Part shown: positions 1-12,600 of the stretch, piece by piece | Position numbering within the stretch: position 1 is the stretch's first letter | How the letters are laid out: every line of letters starts with the position of its first letter | Assembly (NCBI RefSeq): GCF_036370855.1 | Contig: NC_088111.1 | Coordinates: forward strand, 21,177,501-21,241,500 | Source: Dromaius novaehollandiae | Lineage: Eukaryota; Chordata; Aves; Casuariiformes; Dromaiidae | DNA length: 64,000 nt | Reading direction: 5' to 3' | Notes under the pieces: model-generated | The model's database searches: none | Told to the model about the DNA's origin: nothing | What the model saw: the letters and a program-made list of their open reading frames with translations, nothing else | Program-made: the position numbers and the translations under genes

Positions 1-411
1 AAGCTGGAGATACGGGCTCAGACAAGTATAAGGACAGAGGTACACTCAGATTCATCCCACAAACACTTGATTGGAGTACTTCTAAGTTGTGAGCTTAATT
101 GCCTCCTCTAGAGCAGAGAAAGGGGTGTAGGATGCTCCAGAGCAATTCAGAACCCAGATGTGCCACAATGCCCTCTGGAGCTGCCCATCCCTTGTTGCTG
201 GCTGCAGGGCTCCTGCAGTAATACAGGCAACTTGATGAAATGCCTGGAGTTAGACAAGCTGCATCTGAGCCACGTGTCAGGTGCTTTCAGACTCCACAGT
301 TACTAGTTAACCTGCCTCCCACCTGAGGGGAGGCAGACAGCCACATTCCTCCACTCCAGCCTAGGCAGCTGTCATGCCTCCCCCACTCAGAGCATCTTCC
401 CCACTACTGAC
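1..411 (-). other. RAB40C: RAB40C intron 5 (5' part only)
   Basis: Sequence after the donor of coding exon 5, running off the window. No coding match to the expected last exon (VFSLQDLCC...) is present, and I see no repeat. Confidence 0.8.
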
Positions 412-634
412 CTCTGTTGGGTCTCCAGATCTTCTCCATGCCATGCCGCATGAGCACAATACGAGACAACTCTGTGAAGGATTCTATGACGTTGAAGTTG
501 CACAGGGGGCTGACCTCAAAAAATGTCATGCAGTTCTTCTCCGCATAGGCCCGCGCCTGCTCTGTTGGTACTTGCCGCTTGAAGGCAAGGTGAAGCCTGT
601 TTCCCACCAGGATCCGAGGGACACCTGGGGCATG
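412..634 (-). CDS. RAB40C: RAB40C coding exon 5 (G4 and G5 regions)
   Basis: A 223-base exon encoding residues 115-188 and the first base of codon 189. It begins [18 protein letters not shown] and ends [15 protein letters not shown] stands where most Rabs have NKxD, and EVSP stands at the G5 position; both are typical of Rab40. The donor reads CAGAG|GTCAGT. The acceptor is unusual: AAG preceded by 11 T, one G and 13 T. The next exon, with the SOCS box, is not in the window. Confidence 0.97.
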
Positions 635-3600
635 CTTAAAAAAAAAAACAAAAAAAAAAAAAGGAGTTGGAAAGGTGGAAAAGCATGGCTTACCTTTAGT
701 AATGGGAGCTTATGTCCAGTTTTCTACTTACCTTCAATAGCAGCAAAGGGGTAAAAAATAGAAGCTGCTGTGTGATGACGAGTAACTGCCAGGCAACTGG
801 TACTAGATGACGAGAAAGGCTAATTTATCCCCTCTAGAATCCATTTGAGAAGTAATCTCCCTATGTTTCTTGGCTATTCCCAAGCCCTTTGCTGCTACTC
901 TGGATTTATACAGAAGTGGAGAGCAGGCACTTGTCCCCTTGCTCTGCTGATTAGTAGATTGCAATGATCCTCCACAGCAGAGCCATTCCTATCCCTATCT
1001 CAAAGGTGCAACCTCCCAGGATTTTTAATCACAGACCGCTGCACTCATGCATTAAGTTTATCTTCCCACACTACCATACATGTTGGCTCTTCACAGCCAT
1101 AGAGGCCAGTAGCCCTAGCGTGTGAATGGTGCATTAAAAACCTTACACATATTCTTTCACTCAACTTACCTCATCTATTTCCTTTATCCATCGATCTATC
1201 CCATCAAAGGACCAGCGATTAGTGATATCATACACCAAGAGAATTCCCTAGTAAAAAGAGAACATGCAATTAGGAAGTTTCACACTATACGAACTAAAAG
1301 GGAGATGCACCTGAAAAGACTATTTTTATATTCAGAAACTAAAAGGCTGAGACACAGAAATAACATTTCTCAATTTGCCTCAGTTTTAGTGCTAGCAAGT
1401 ACTCAAACATAAAGTAAGTCTGTACTAACTCAGATCCATTAGAGAGGGATTTACCCCCATTTCGAACAAGTTAGCAGCTCTGGAAAAGGTGCCAATTCTG
1501 TTTTTGCTTGAGCATCTCCCAAATCATTTCCGAAGCAGCAGTCTTTGCAAAGGAGGACCTGCCTCGGTGACTTTCTATCAGATTTGTGATTGGGCAAATA
1601 TATGTTTGCACAGCCTTGCTTTCTGAATCTGCTTGGAATAACAACATGGGACTGGCAGGCAGATCCAGGAAGCAAGGTTGTGCAAAGCACGCACTTGTCC
1701 AATCACAAGTCTGACAGAAAGTCACCAAAGCAGAAAGGGGCTTTTTCCTTTCTCCTTATACAGAACAGCTACATTAAATAGCAGGATGGTAGCAGATCCC
1801 GACAAAGTTTATACATCACATCTATCTTCAGCACGTTTTTCCTCTCCTCCAGAATCTGTTTCATTCTGTGTTCCTTTTACTGTCAGGGAAGAAGCTGAGT
1901 GATTTCAATAATCAAGGTAACGAGTCTGGAGGATTAGGAACTCGGGATCAGGGTCCACACTAGGCTCTGCTGAAGGCCAGCAATGCTGCTAGGCGTCAGT
2001 GCCGCACTGGCAGAAAACACACACAGCTACAGTGACTCCAGCCAATTAGTCAACGTAAGAGTCAGAGCAGATCAAAGCTCTCCCAAGTGCACGATCCCAC
2101 CACTGATGGGAACCAACAGCCGGTAGCTGCAGCGTTACCTGCACAGGTCAAGTACGTCTGCCCCCCAGAAGGCTCTCCCAGGGCTCGGCTTGTGTGCCCA
2201 CGCAAAGGAGAGGAGGAAGCCTGCACTGCAGGAGACATGGTTCAAGATGACAAAAGCAGAGCCAGAACTTGAACTGTAGAACTAAACGGTCAAAGACCAA
2301 CCAGAGGTAAGACGCAGTAGTAAGCCGCAGGCAGCCCAGCTGCAAAGCCCCGGTGCCACCAGCCACTGCCAAAGAAATCTGCTGGGTCCTCAGGAAAGGA
2401 AGGCGCTCAGGCACACGGCTTGTCCTGGGCCAGCCTGCTGCCCAGTGGTTGCTTGACAGCCAACACAGCAGCTCTGCTCTTAATTCCTGTCCATTACCAA
2501 GAAGGGATTAAAAAAGTCACCATCCATCTAGCCTGTGCTGTGAGATGGAAATTCCTCTCTCACTCTGCTTAGCCAGTGGTATAGTATTTTCCAGTGGCTT
2601 TTCCCTTCTTTTCTGCTTCTAAAAAGAAGGGGAACCTCCTGTATGCTCAAGGCCCACATCTCTTCCCTAGGCACCTCACAAGGCGTAGCACAACGCTGGT
2701 GACCGGGACAGGCACATTCCAACACAGGGAAGTCTGCATCTGCACCGGCAGCAACACACGGCAGCACCTCAGAAGGTCCTCACCCTCGCTCCAGGCCTAG
2801 CTAACAGGTTCATAGCAACACCTACTAGGCAAGCTTTTTTGAATCAAAGTATTTCCGAGGACAGCCACAAGGAATCTAGGCTAGGTCCGGCCCTGCAGGC
2901 ACGCAAGCTGAAGCATCAGGAGCTACCCCTTGGTTTCAATGGTCAGGCACATACAGGATTTAGAGAATTGCCTCAAGGAGCAGCTAGTGCTCCCATTGTT
3001 TTTCCAACCTCTCTTTTCCTTTATAATCAAGGACATTTCAAATGATGACAGAAACTTCAAGGTCATGCTGCAGAATCATAATTGAACATAGCCAGAAATA
3101 GGAGCTAGAGAACAGATGAACACACATTGCTGAGAGAAGGCAGCACAGCCAGACACAACATGAAGCATCACATGGAAAATAACCCAGGAGCAGTAAGACT
3201 AAGCTGAGGGCAAAACAAACCAGTTCAAGGTATAGACTCCAGGATGATAGATCATTTAGCAGCAAGTTTGGCAGAACCAGTCTTCTTTTAATCTGGGATG
3301 TGCTCCAGGAACAGTCATCCTTTGAGCTTTATTTTCATTTTTGCTATATGAATTTTGACCTCTAGCTTCCAGGGCTGCACATGTGAATGAAAAGCTCCAG
3401 TCTGCTTGATGTTACTGCAAGAGTGCATGACGGCCAGGAAATAACAAAACAGAAAGAGTTTGATGACCCCCTTCCAAGACATAAACAAACTCTGAACAAG
3501 TTAAATGAAGTCTACTTTATTTCTGGACTGACATTCCTTTAGCCAACAGAAACAGACTCAAGACCTAGTTTGTCAAGACTGCTCCTGCCAGAAATATGCT

Positions 3601-6600
3601 CTAGGAGAAGAGCATCTTTAAGCATGCTGGCAAGTGCAGTCTAAGATCTCCTTAAAGAGGAATAAGGATAAAATATCAGCAAAAACACAACATCAGGTTT
3701 TCAGTAGCAAGGTGGAAGCGAAGACGATGCTTTCTAAATGCAAGAAAAGACACACCGTCTCCCCATGTTTACCCTCCAAAGTCAGAACACAGCTCCTTGC
3801 ACTTGCATTTAGAATTAGGATTCTCGGATCAAACTTTCCAAAGATCAGGAAACACCAAGGCCAAGCTGTTTAAAACCTTGATTCTGTCCCCATCTTTCCC
3901 AGCATGGGTATTAAGACCCGCTTTATATCTACGCAGCATGAGATGGATGAAGCAGCCTTAAAAACCCCTTTCCAATGTATGGCATTGCCAGATGCTTTGC
4001 ACTTCTTCCAAACAGTACAGGTATAGGAATGTGGTGCATGGAGCATACGTCACATCCCAAATACACTTTGTCATTACCACTTTCCCTCCTAGAGAGGGCA
4101 GCACCCAGACACGTGTGCAGACAGGGAATTGGCACTATCTCTCCTGACAATTCCAACTAGGATGTGTCTCTTTTCCACTTAAAAAAGAATTGGAATAGTG
4201 TGCTTGAAGTTTTAATTAACCATAAAAATGAACAGATTTCCATCTGCAACCTAAATAGTTCTCTTTCCAAAAGCCTAGATTGCTGGGAACACCATAATTA
4301 TCTCCATGCCTCTCAAACAATAGTTTGTTTCACAAAACAACTTTCAAGCGTTATGCACACCAACCTCCCCTAGTTCTCATACCACAGAGAAGCAAAAAGC
4401 TCTACCCAAACTTTACATGCAAGTTCTCAAATCTAGGTTATTCTAGAGCCCTTGCCAACTTAACTCATCAACAGCTCCAGCATTCTTTCGTCCTCTTCTC
4501 CCCAACCTTTCTACAGGCTTCTGCATTAGGAGACTGGACTCATCCCTAGACCTTTCTCAAGTCTTTTGACACCTAATTTTCAAAGTTCATTTCCACTCTG
4601 AATTGAACACTAAATTTGTTCAATTCCATGCCACTGCCTGTACATCGGCACAAGCCTAAGCATACCAGCAGTGGAAGTTTCCATATACGTGCTGCATCAC
4701 ACAGTGAACAAAATACAAAAGATCATCTGTTATCGTATGAAGCAGCACATATGGACACTTTCTTTGACAAAAGCTTGTCTTTGGCAGCAGCCTACAGAGA
4801 GATCTGCCTGCACAGCCAAGGGGGGAAGCTGAACTGTGCCCCAGGGACTGCTTCCAGCTTACTGCAGGTACCTAAACTGGACTTACCTGGACCTTGCTCA
4901 TGGGGCAATTACACCCTGCTGCCAGATAACTCCCAATATGTTATGCTGTTAGGAAATTTTATTTATCATTAAGCTTTCAGTAAACAGCTTGACAGGCAGG
5001 GGCTGGCTCTTCCAGCAGCTGGACAACCTCCATGGAAGTGACGTGACACAGCTGTTTGCAGCAATGGAAGAAGCTGTAAGGGGTACAGCAAAGACTGTAT
5101 CTCAAGAGCTTCCTGAGTTTCCAAAAATGCCATCACCTCCCTGCATACTGTGAAGCCCTGAACAGGACAAACAGCAACTTTTCAGATCAGCTGCCTAAGC
5201 AGAACTCAATAGTATTCGCTATTCTGTTAGGGCTGCGGCTCTGGTATAAGATAGAAGAATTTTTGGATACTGGTTATGACTTTCTATAGATGGTCTGAAA
5301 CAATTCGTGAAGGATTTAAGTTTCTGTATATCACACTGGATGTGAAATGATGGCAGGCCATGTTTCAAGAACCAGTTTAAGTCACCAGCACGTGAGAACA
5401 TCAGCAATGATTAACTGTAGACTAAAAAGCACCATTATGATCTTCCTTTTCCCCTCCATCATGACTGCTGGAATAGCTGGCATTTGCTCTTAGCAGCCGT
5501 AAAAGCCACAATTGCATGCAACAGTCGAGAGATCAGTGTACCAGCCCTGCTTGTAGATATGACCAAGTAGAAAAGGCCAAAGAACAACAGTAAGAGAGCA
5601 AAACAAGAGATTTCTGAAGCACCTTTAAGCTCAACTAAATACCTCTCACTATATGCTACATTGCAACAATTAAGATCAACTCTTTTGCAATATGGCAGCC
5701 CCTAAAGTTTTCAGGTATTTCTTCACTCCTGTACAGATCAAGAACAAACGCCACTTCCCAACTAACAAATTTCTAAGGGGCTGATTTAGCATCATGCAGT
5801 TCTCGCACACAAGTGAAAGGGGATCAAAACTTCCCAACTGTTGCCGGGCCCAGCATGTATTTCACAAAAGGGATATTGCAACCAGCTGCAGAGATGCGAG
5901 TTCCAGTTTCTCAGTTTACAGTAGCAACAGAAATTCGTTGCTCTCTGGAAAGGTACCAGCGTACTGAAGTATTACCACTACTGCAAATTTGGAAGCAAAA
6001 GATATGAGATAGCAAAACAATTCTGAAGACTGCGGTACTACAGCTCCCCTAGTTTGTTCTGCAGGTAACAATACTGCTGGATTTCCATCTCTATCCTCCT
6101 CTGCCCCTAGAGTCGGGTGGATTGGGCCTCCATGCTCTTCCCCTCACCCTCAGTGCCTGGAGGTCAGCGCTGCTATCCCCAGAAAGCATTCCTCCTCCTC
6201 TGCCCCAAAATAGAGATCCCGAAGCAACCTGCTAGCCTAACACACTCCTAAAAGGGAAGGGATGATGAAAGCTGTTGTGCTAGAAGGGGGGAAACCTCAA
6301 ACCCCAGGGAAGCAAGGAGAGAAAAGGAGGGAGGTCTCAATCACATCGGTATGCTACAAGCTTCCTCCCTGAACCAAAGAGCGCATTGCATCCCTGAAGA
6401 AATCGTATCAGTTAGGCATGGCAGGGAGTGACAGCAAGAAAGACCTGTGATCCTAGTGACAAGCCCCTGAAACCCAAGTGAAAACCTGTGATTCTACAAG
6501 CCTGCTGAACACTCTTCATTTAACACTGCCTTATCTATAGCATAAAAGAGGCACATACCCCATGCTAGCCCCTTACTAGAGCATATGCATTCACATTTTG

Positions 6601-9600
6601 GAGAATCCTTCCAGTAGTACTACACCACCAGCACTTATAATGCAAGAGCTGCACACTGCCAAGCACAGAGAGTCATTCAAGGCCACATGAGATCACGACA
6701 CACTTGCAAACTGTCCCAGGGCAGCTTCTGTCCAAAGAGCCCACAGGCAAGATTCTCTAAAGGACCTTATACGCTAATGGGACTTCTGGTCCTGCACTGA
6801 GTCCAAGATACTGGTTTTGGCCTCAGTTTTTTGCAGACAATTCTGTGCTATGCTCTCCGGTTACGCATTTAAAAGGGAACGCTACTCTCCTCATTGAGGA
6901 GCAAAAATACCAAGGCATTGTGACATGTGGTGGATATTTAAAAAGAGAAATAGCTCGCAAGTGTGGATGCGTTGAAAGATTTACATCTGTCTAGAAACTG
7001 AAATGGAGCTGTAAGGCATTTATACTGCATACAGTGCTTCCACTGGATTCCTACAGCCTGTCTCTCTTGACACATTTGATGTTGGATGCCAGAAGGTGTC
7101 ATGTATCTGGCTGATCTAAAGTTTGAAATGGACTGCTTATATCTTTCTTCCTCAAAATAAGGTTCTTGATAGTTTCTTTACTTGGGATGGCAACATCTTG
7201 CCCTTCCATTCTGCTCAGCATCGCTTTAGGAAAATCTCACTTTCAAGTCTCTGAAAAGCTTGTCTTGTTCATCTTATCTGCTCATCTCCCACAAGGAACC
7301 CGTGTAAAAGAGAGATATTCACAATAAACCTAAACAGCCAACTTGACGGAAGGGTCTTTAACGTGAATGATATAACACTGAATGCCAGAGTACTCAAGGA
7401 CCTTCCAGAGACCTGTTGCTCACTTATGCAGTAAAGTGTAGCTTGTCCTTAAGCCTGCCAGGTCCCAGCATTCTGCTCCTATCAAAAATCCCTTTTTGCA
7501 AGGAGGAGCTTTAAGAACGAATGCAAAATTTGAGTTTCCGAAAAGGACTTTCACAGGTTGCACACGAGAGCAAGGGCCTGGCCTCAGCAATCTGACTGAG
7601 GGCCCTTAGAGAGGTCAAGTGAGTATAGGGTAAGAATATCTGAATAGTGAGTGCTTAATAAAATACATAAAGCAGCTGCATGGTGTGACAAGTGTCTTGA
7701 ATTGAGGGAAGCACACCTGACTCCCCTCCCCACTTTATTGTCTCTCAAATGTAGCGGTAAGAATTGAACCCTCCAAAGGGAATGCTGGAGAGATTGCCAA
7801 GTGAAGAAACTGTCTCCTAGCAGGGACCAGGCCTTTGGAGTTTTCCTTCCTCCCACCCCCAGCAGTCTCACTTTTTGCCCAGTCTGTGGCTACTCCATCC
7901 CAAGCAAAAGGACTTTTCTTGAGCACTTTGATGCATTTCCCTATTGCCCCCTCTCTCCCCCCCCCCTTTTTTTTGCAGACTCCATACTGCTTCCCTGGGT
8001 AAATAGCTATGTGCTTTCACAAGCCAATACTTTGAGCAGGGACATCTTCTTGAAAACGTCAGAAGTAAAATAGCTTCACTGTCCCAGTGAAGATGAGTGG
8101 TTCCAAACGAGGACCAGCCCACTCTTTCAACTAAAGAAAAGTATTTTCATCACCATTCTTTCCACCTCTCACACCTGCCCTAGGTCTTTGTATGGCAGCA
8201 GCAGCTAGGAATTCCAGCACATGGTGCAGGCTCCACTGGGTTGAGTTTCACCAGGACACAGCATTTGCTTTGAGGAGCTCACAGTCCACACAAAGGGGAG
8301 AAAGTCTTTTGTACAGCAATCTGGAAGAGCAGGTCGTGCTGGAGACAGAGGTAAAAGGAATCAGATGATACTACTAGGCACACCGCAGCTGGGAAGCCTG
8401 CCCTCTCTCCACTTTCTACTCCTGGTTTGATTCGGGCATCTGACCACAGTGATTTCTCACTGACCAAAGCTAAATTATGAGGCCAGAAAACCACACTGAC
8501 CAGCTCTGTTCATTTATAACTGATAAGGGATAAGGCATGGTCTCCAGCAAAGGGATACATTAGTACTGAAGCTCTAGAGTTTTCTGAAATGTAGTATGAG
8601 TAGAGGAAAGTTCATCTTTAAACTCATGCATTGGACTGAACATGTAAGCTGGAGGCCTACATACTCTCCCACTGCACGTTGCACACCAACACTCCTGTGC
8701 CTTGCACTCCTGCAATAACCAGCAAGTCGGGCTCAGCTTCAAAGAAGCTGCCTCAAAGCCGTCCACACCACCAGAGATGTGCACAAGCAAGAATAAATGA
8801 GACACGGCAGGAGGTATGAACAGCACATCCCAGTCTAAGTGATCTCATGTCTAAAGCACAAGTAAGTCTGCAGGAAGTCTTTTCAAGTTCTTTTAACTTA
8901 AGGAGACTTTATCCTGGAGGCCCCCCGCCATGTTACTAAAAGGATGACATTAGCACAGCAAGAAAGCATTACTAACAGCAATTTTTCAGAAGAACCACAA
9001 GACAATTTCTGATATTCAGAATCTAAACTGTATTCTGGAGCAGGGCCCAAAGGAGAAGTTCAAAATTTAATGCTTGATTTCATGCTTTAAAGAGTGCACT
9101 TTAAAATCCAACTCAGCTGCTCTAGTTTCAAGTCTGTATCAAACATGCAAGTTGGAGAAGCCCTATTTTTGGACCTGACTTAAATGCAACACAGGCTGGA
9201 AGAATTCCACTGGGAAAGCTGCTGTCATATTTAAGCCAATCTGACAAACCTCAGAAAGCATAAGTCCCCACATTAAAGTGAAGGCAGATCTAGAGTGAGA
9301 ATTGCCTTCTCCTCTATAATCTTTGTCTTCTCAGCCCTTAGTCTGGAAACTAATATTGAATTTAGTCTGTAATAGACCTCTTCTATAGCAATCAAAGTCT
9401 GTCACTCTCCCTCCCCTCTCTCCCACTGTTTCATAAAAACAGAGTACTAGGCAGCAAAGAAATACAGTGTGTTAACATAGTTCCCATCCTTCTGATGCTC
9501 AATGTGTTCTTTTTCAGAGCTCTTAACTACAGAGTGAAAGATTTTTTTTTTTTTTAACAGTCACAAAAAAAAAAAGCAAACGTTCCCTATCAAACACTGA

Positions 9601-12600
9601 CAGCAAGCTTACCTGGGCTCCTCTAGAGTAGGATCTGAAAATGGTACAAAATCTTCCTTGCCCTGATGTGTCCCTATAACAAAGAAAATTAAAGTTACAG
9701 CTACGAATGCTGAGGAATCAAATCACATACCGCACATCTCCTGTTGGACTAAAAACCAAGTAGCATTGACTTCATTAGCTCTTTGGAACATGCATGATAC
9801 CAGAACTGCTCCACAAGGTATTTTCAGGAAAAAATCTGAAGACATTCCCTGGGTGCATTGTCACTTTTGGTTTTAATATGATGCACCCCAGAGTTCCTCC
9901 CTGTAATCATGTTTCCCACGGAGCAGGCACAAACAAGACCACTCAGCACTACCTTAGGAGCTACCAAGATGCAAGTCATTTTATTTCCTTGGGCAAAAGA
10001 TCTTTTCCCTAGTTCTCTCTAGTTTACTGGCAGTTCAAAAATCAGGATGAGACTACAAATCTTTCCTAGTCATAGTTAAAAGCTAACCTAACATAAAACG
10101 AACAGGATCATTGAAGACAGAAGAAATTTTGTTGCACTAGCTAGTTTCACTTTTCCAAAAAAGTTTTCACCAAATATGAAAGGAATTATCTTTATACCTA
10201 GACCTCCTTGACAGACCTAGCCTGGCATACCCTACACAGAGCTCAGGAACAGTACTAGAGAAGTATCGCTTACTGGGACAAGGGACTTCACAAACACTAA
10301 CCTTTGTCCTAAATGCCACTCAAGACATGGTATAAGCAAGCTTCATTACATTACTAGCATTTCTCAGAGCCTGTGGGAACATCAGGGACAGTAAGCCAGA
10401 GCACAGCATACTGATCCGAGCAGTATGTAATCCAAACTCAGGTTCATAAGCAAAAAAAATGTTGTGATGTTTGCTGTGTCCATTTGATTCTGGCCCAGTG
10501 AAGACACATTAATAACCACCGAGAAGCTGGGTCAATCCCACAGATTTGCAGCAGCTATATGAACAATGCAGCGATCACAAGTTTCAAGACAGCACCGCTT
10601 TCAGATCTAAAGCTTTCAAGGGCCATATTATTGGTCCTGGACTTCAATCTAACAAACTGTGCTCAAGCCCTCTTCTCCCCCTAACAAACAAATATTGGGT
10701 TGGATGAGGAAAGAAATGTTAAGAGTAATCATTAAGTAAAATAAAATCATTAAGGCATCATAAAATGATGTTGTAAGTATTTCAGGGAAGGTTATATGCA
10801 GGTTCTTCAACTTAAGCAGTACAGCACAGAAAGAAAAGGGCTTCAAGAGAGAAGCAAGAGGTGACTACATACAGAGTTGAAATGCTAAAATAGGCATCTT
10901 ACAAGAGAAAGAGAAGAACATAATAAGAACCACATAGAAAAATACAAGCTAGAAGAGGTAAATTAGCAATTTCTGTTCTTTCATAACAAAAATGAGGACA
11001 TTCAACTGAAAGCAGGTATATAATTAAACCACGAGACTGTACACTGCCGAAGTCAGACAGCGAGGCCAAGAACCTGGTGTTCATTCACTACTTAACAATT
11101 CAAACAGATATTCCAGTTGATACAAGTGTTGAAGTGGAAATTTAGCTTCATGGTCAAGGGCCTGTGTCACCCCCTATTAGATGAGGATCAAACCCAGATT
11201 AAGACCTGGCATCTCTCCTCTCTCATCTACAGGATTCTTGTGGCAGCTTCTCAGCAGTTTAAACCACAGACAGAAAGCTGGCTAGAAGGACTCTGGGTCT
11301 CCTGCCTCTGCCAGCATGGGAAGGAAGAGTCACTGTTCACCTGAAGCATTCTCACATCTCCATCCCAGTGTCAGGTCACTCCAGTAGATCCCGCTCTCCA
11401 GGGATTTACTGTAGTCTGTGACACTAACTGTGAGATCGATTCATTGTGTTGCTTATGTTAGAATTTTCGACCCGAGGAATCGAGAACATCCAGGCTTCTG
11501 CAGGCACAAAGGGCTTCAAACACTTTTCTCCTCCTTTCCTATTCTCTCGTACATATTTCTCTTCCTAGGTGAGAAGTAAAGTCCAGTACTACTGCCAGAA
11601 GAGTACTGCTCCCCCAGGGATTGAGAGCTATATGGGAATACAATCAGGTACAGCAGAGAAGGACTGAAATAGGACTGCTCTGAGGACGACACACTGTTTG
11701 TGCTACTCATTAACGGAAGGAGGGCCAATTTGCTAGAATAACTTGCTGAGAAGAAAAGCTACTAAGCCTCACTGCATGACCAGAGGATGCTCCGCATTCT
11801 CCGCAGTTCAATACAGTATCGTGCTAGCAATACTCCTCTGCTCACTGATGCTGGTCCTACAGCGAATACAGTTTAAAAACAAACTCACCAGAGTTCCAGC
11901 TTGACCCTCCTGCCATCCAGCAAGATAGTAGTGGTCTTGTAGTCAATTCCTGAAAGAAAACCAACAAAAACCTGAGCAAACACTGAACAGGTCTTTGGAG
12001 ATTGGCAAGAAGTCGGCCTTGCCCACCCAGACCCACCACTTAACACTTACTGAAAGTGTGGTTTTCTCCCTCTTGCTCTACTGCAAGTTTCTGGAGAACT
12101 GGTACAGAGACTTGATAAAACAAAGAACTCCGCTTCCAAATAAAGAGCACTCTTGTGGAGGTCTTTCCCTCCTCCCCAAAAACATAACTAACCCCTGGAT
12201 TGCCTCCTTCTTTTGCAGTCTTCGATAAAGCCGGCTCCACCTCTAGAAGATTCACTGTTTTGCAGCACTACCCAAAGTGACAGCGTTACAGACGTTTGGG
12301 GGATTAGCCAGAAAGATGAAAAATGTAGAAGTTTCTCTGAGAATTTAGTTTGCAAGTCAAACATCTTTGCATGAACATCACCTCCTGAAACATTCAAAGG
12401 ACATTCGGGAAGGTGGTTATACTGGAAGCTTGCCAGCGTATACGATTTCTTCTTTCCAACTATGGGGCCGGAGAGAAATTGAGAACTGAGAAATGCTCAT
12501 TCGCTATACTTGTTAAGGAAATAAGATAAAAGCAAATTCAAGTTTACTTCACTTTTCCTACAGAGAAAATCGTTTGAGGAGTTTCACATCAGGGTCACAA

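Noticed and set aside
8415..8460. tRNA B-box-like GGTTTGATTC
   Set aside because: No A box or cloverleaf could be drawn around it.
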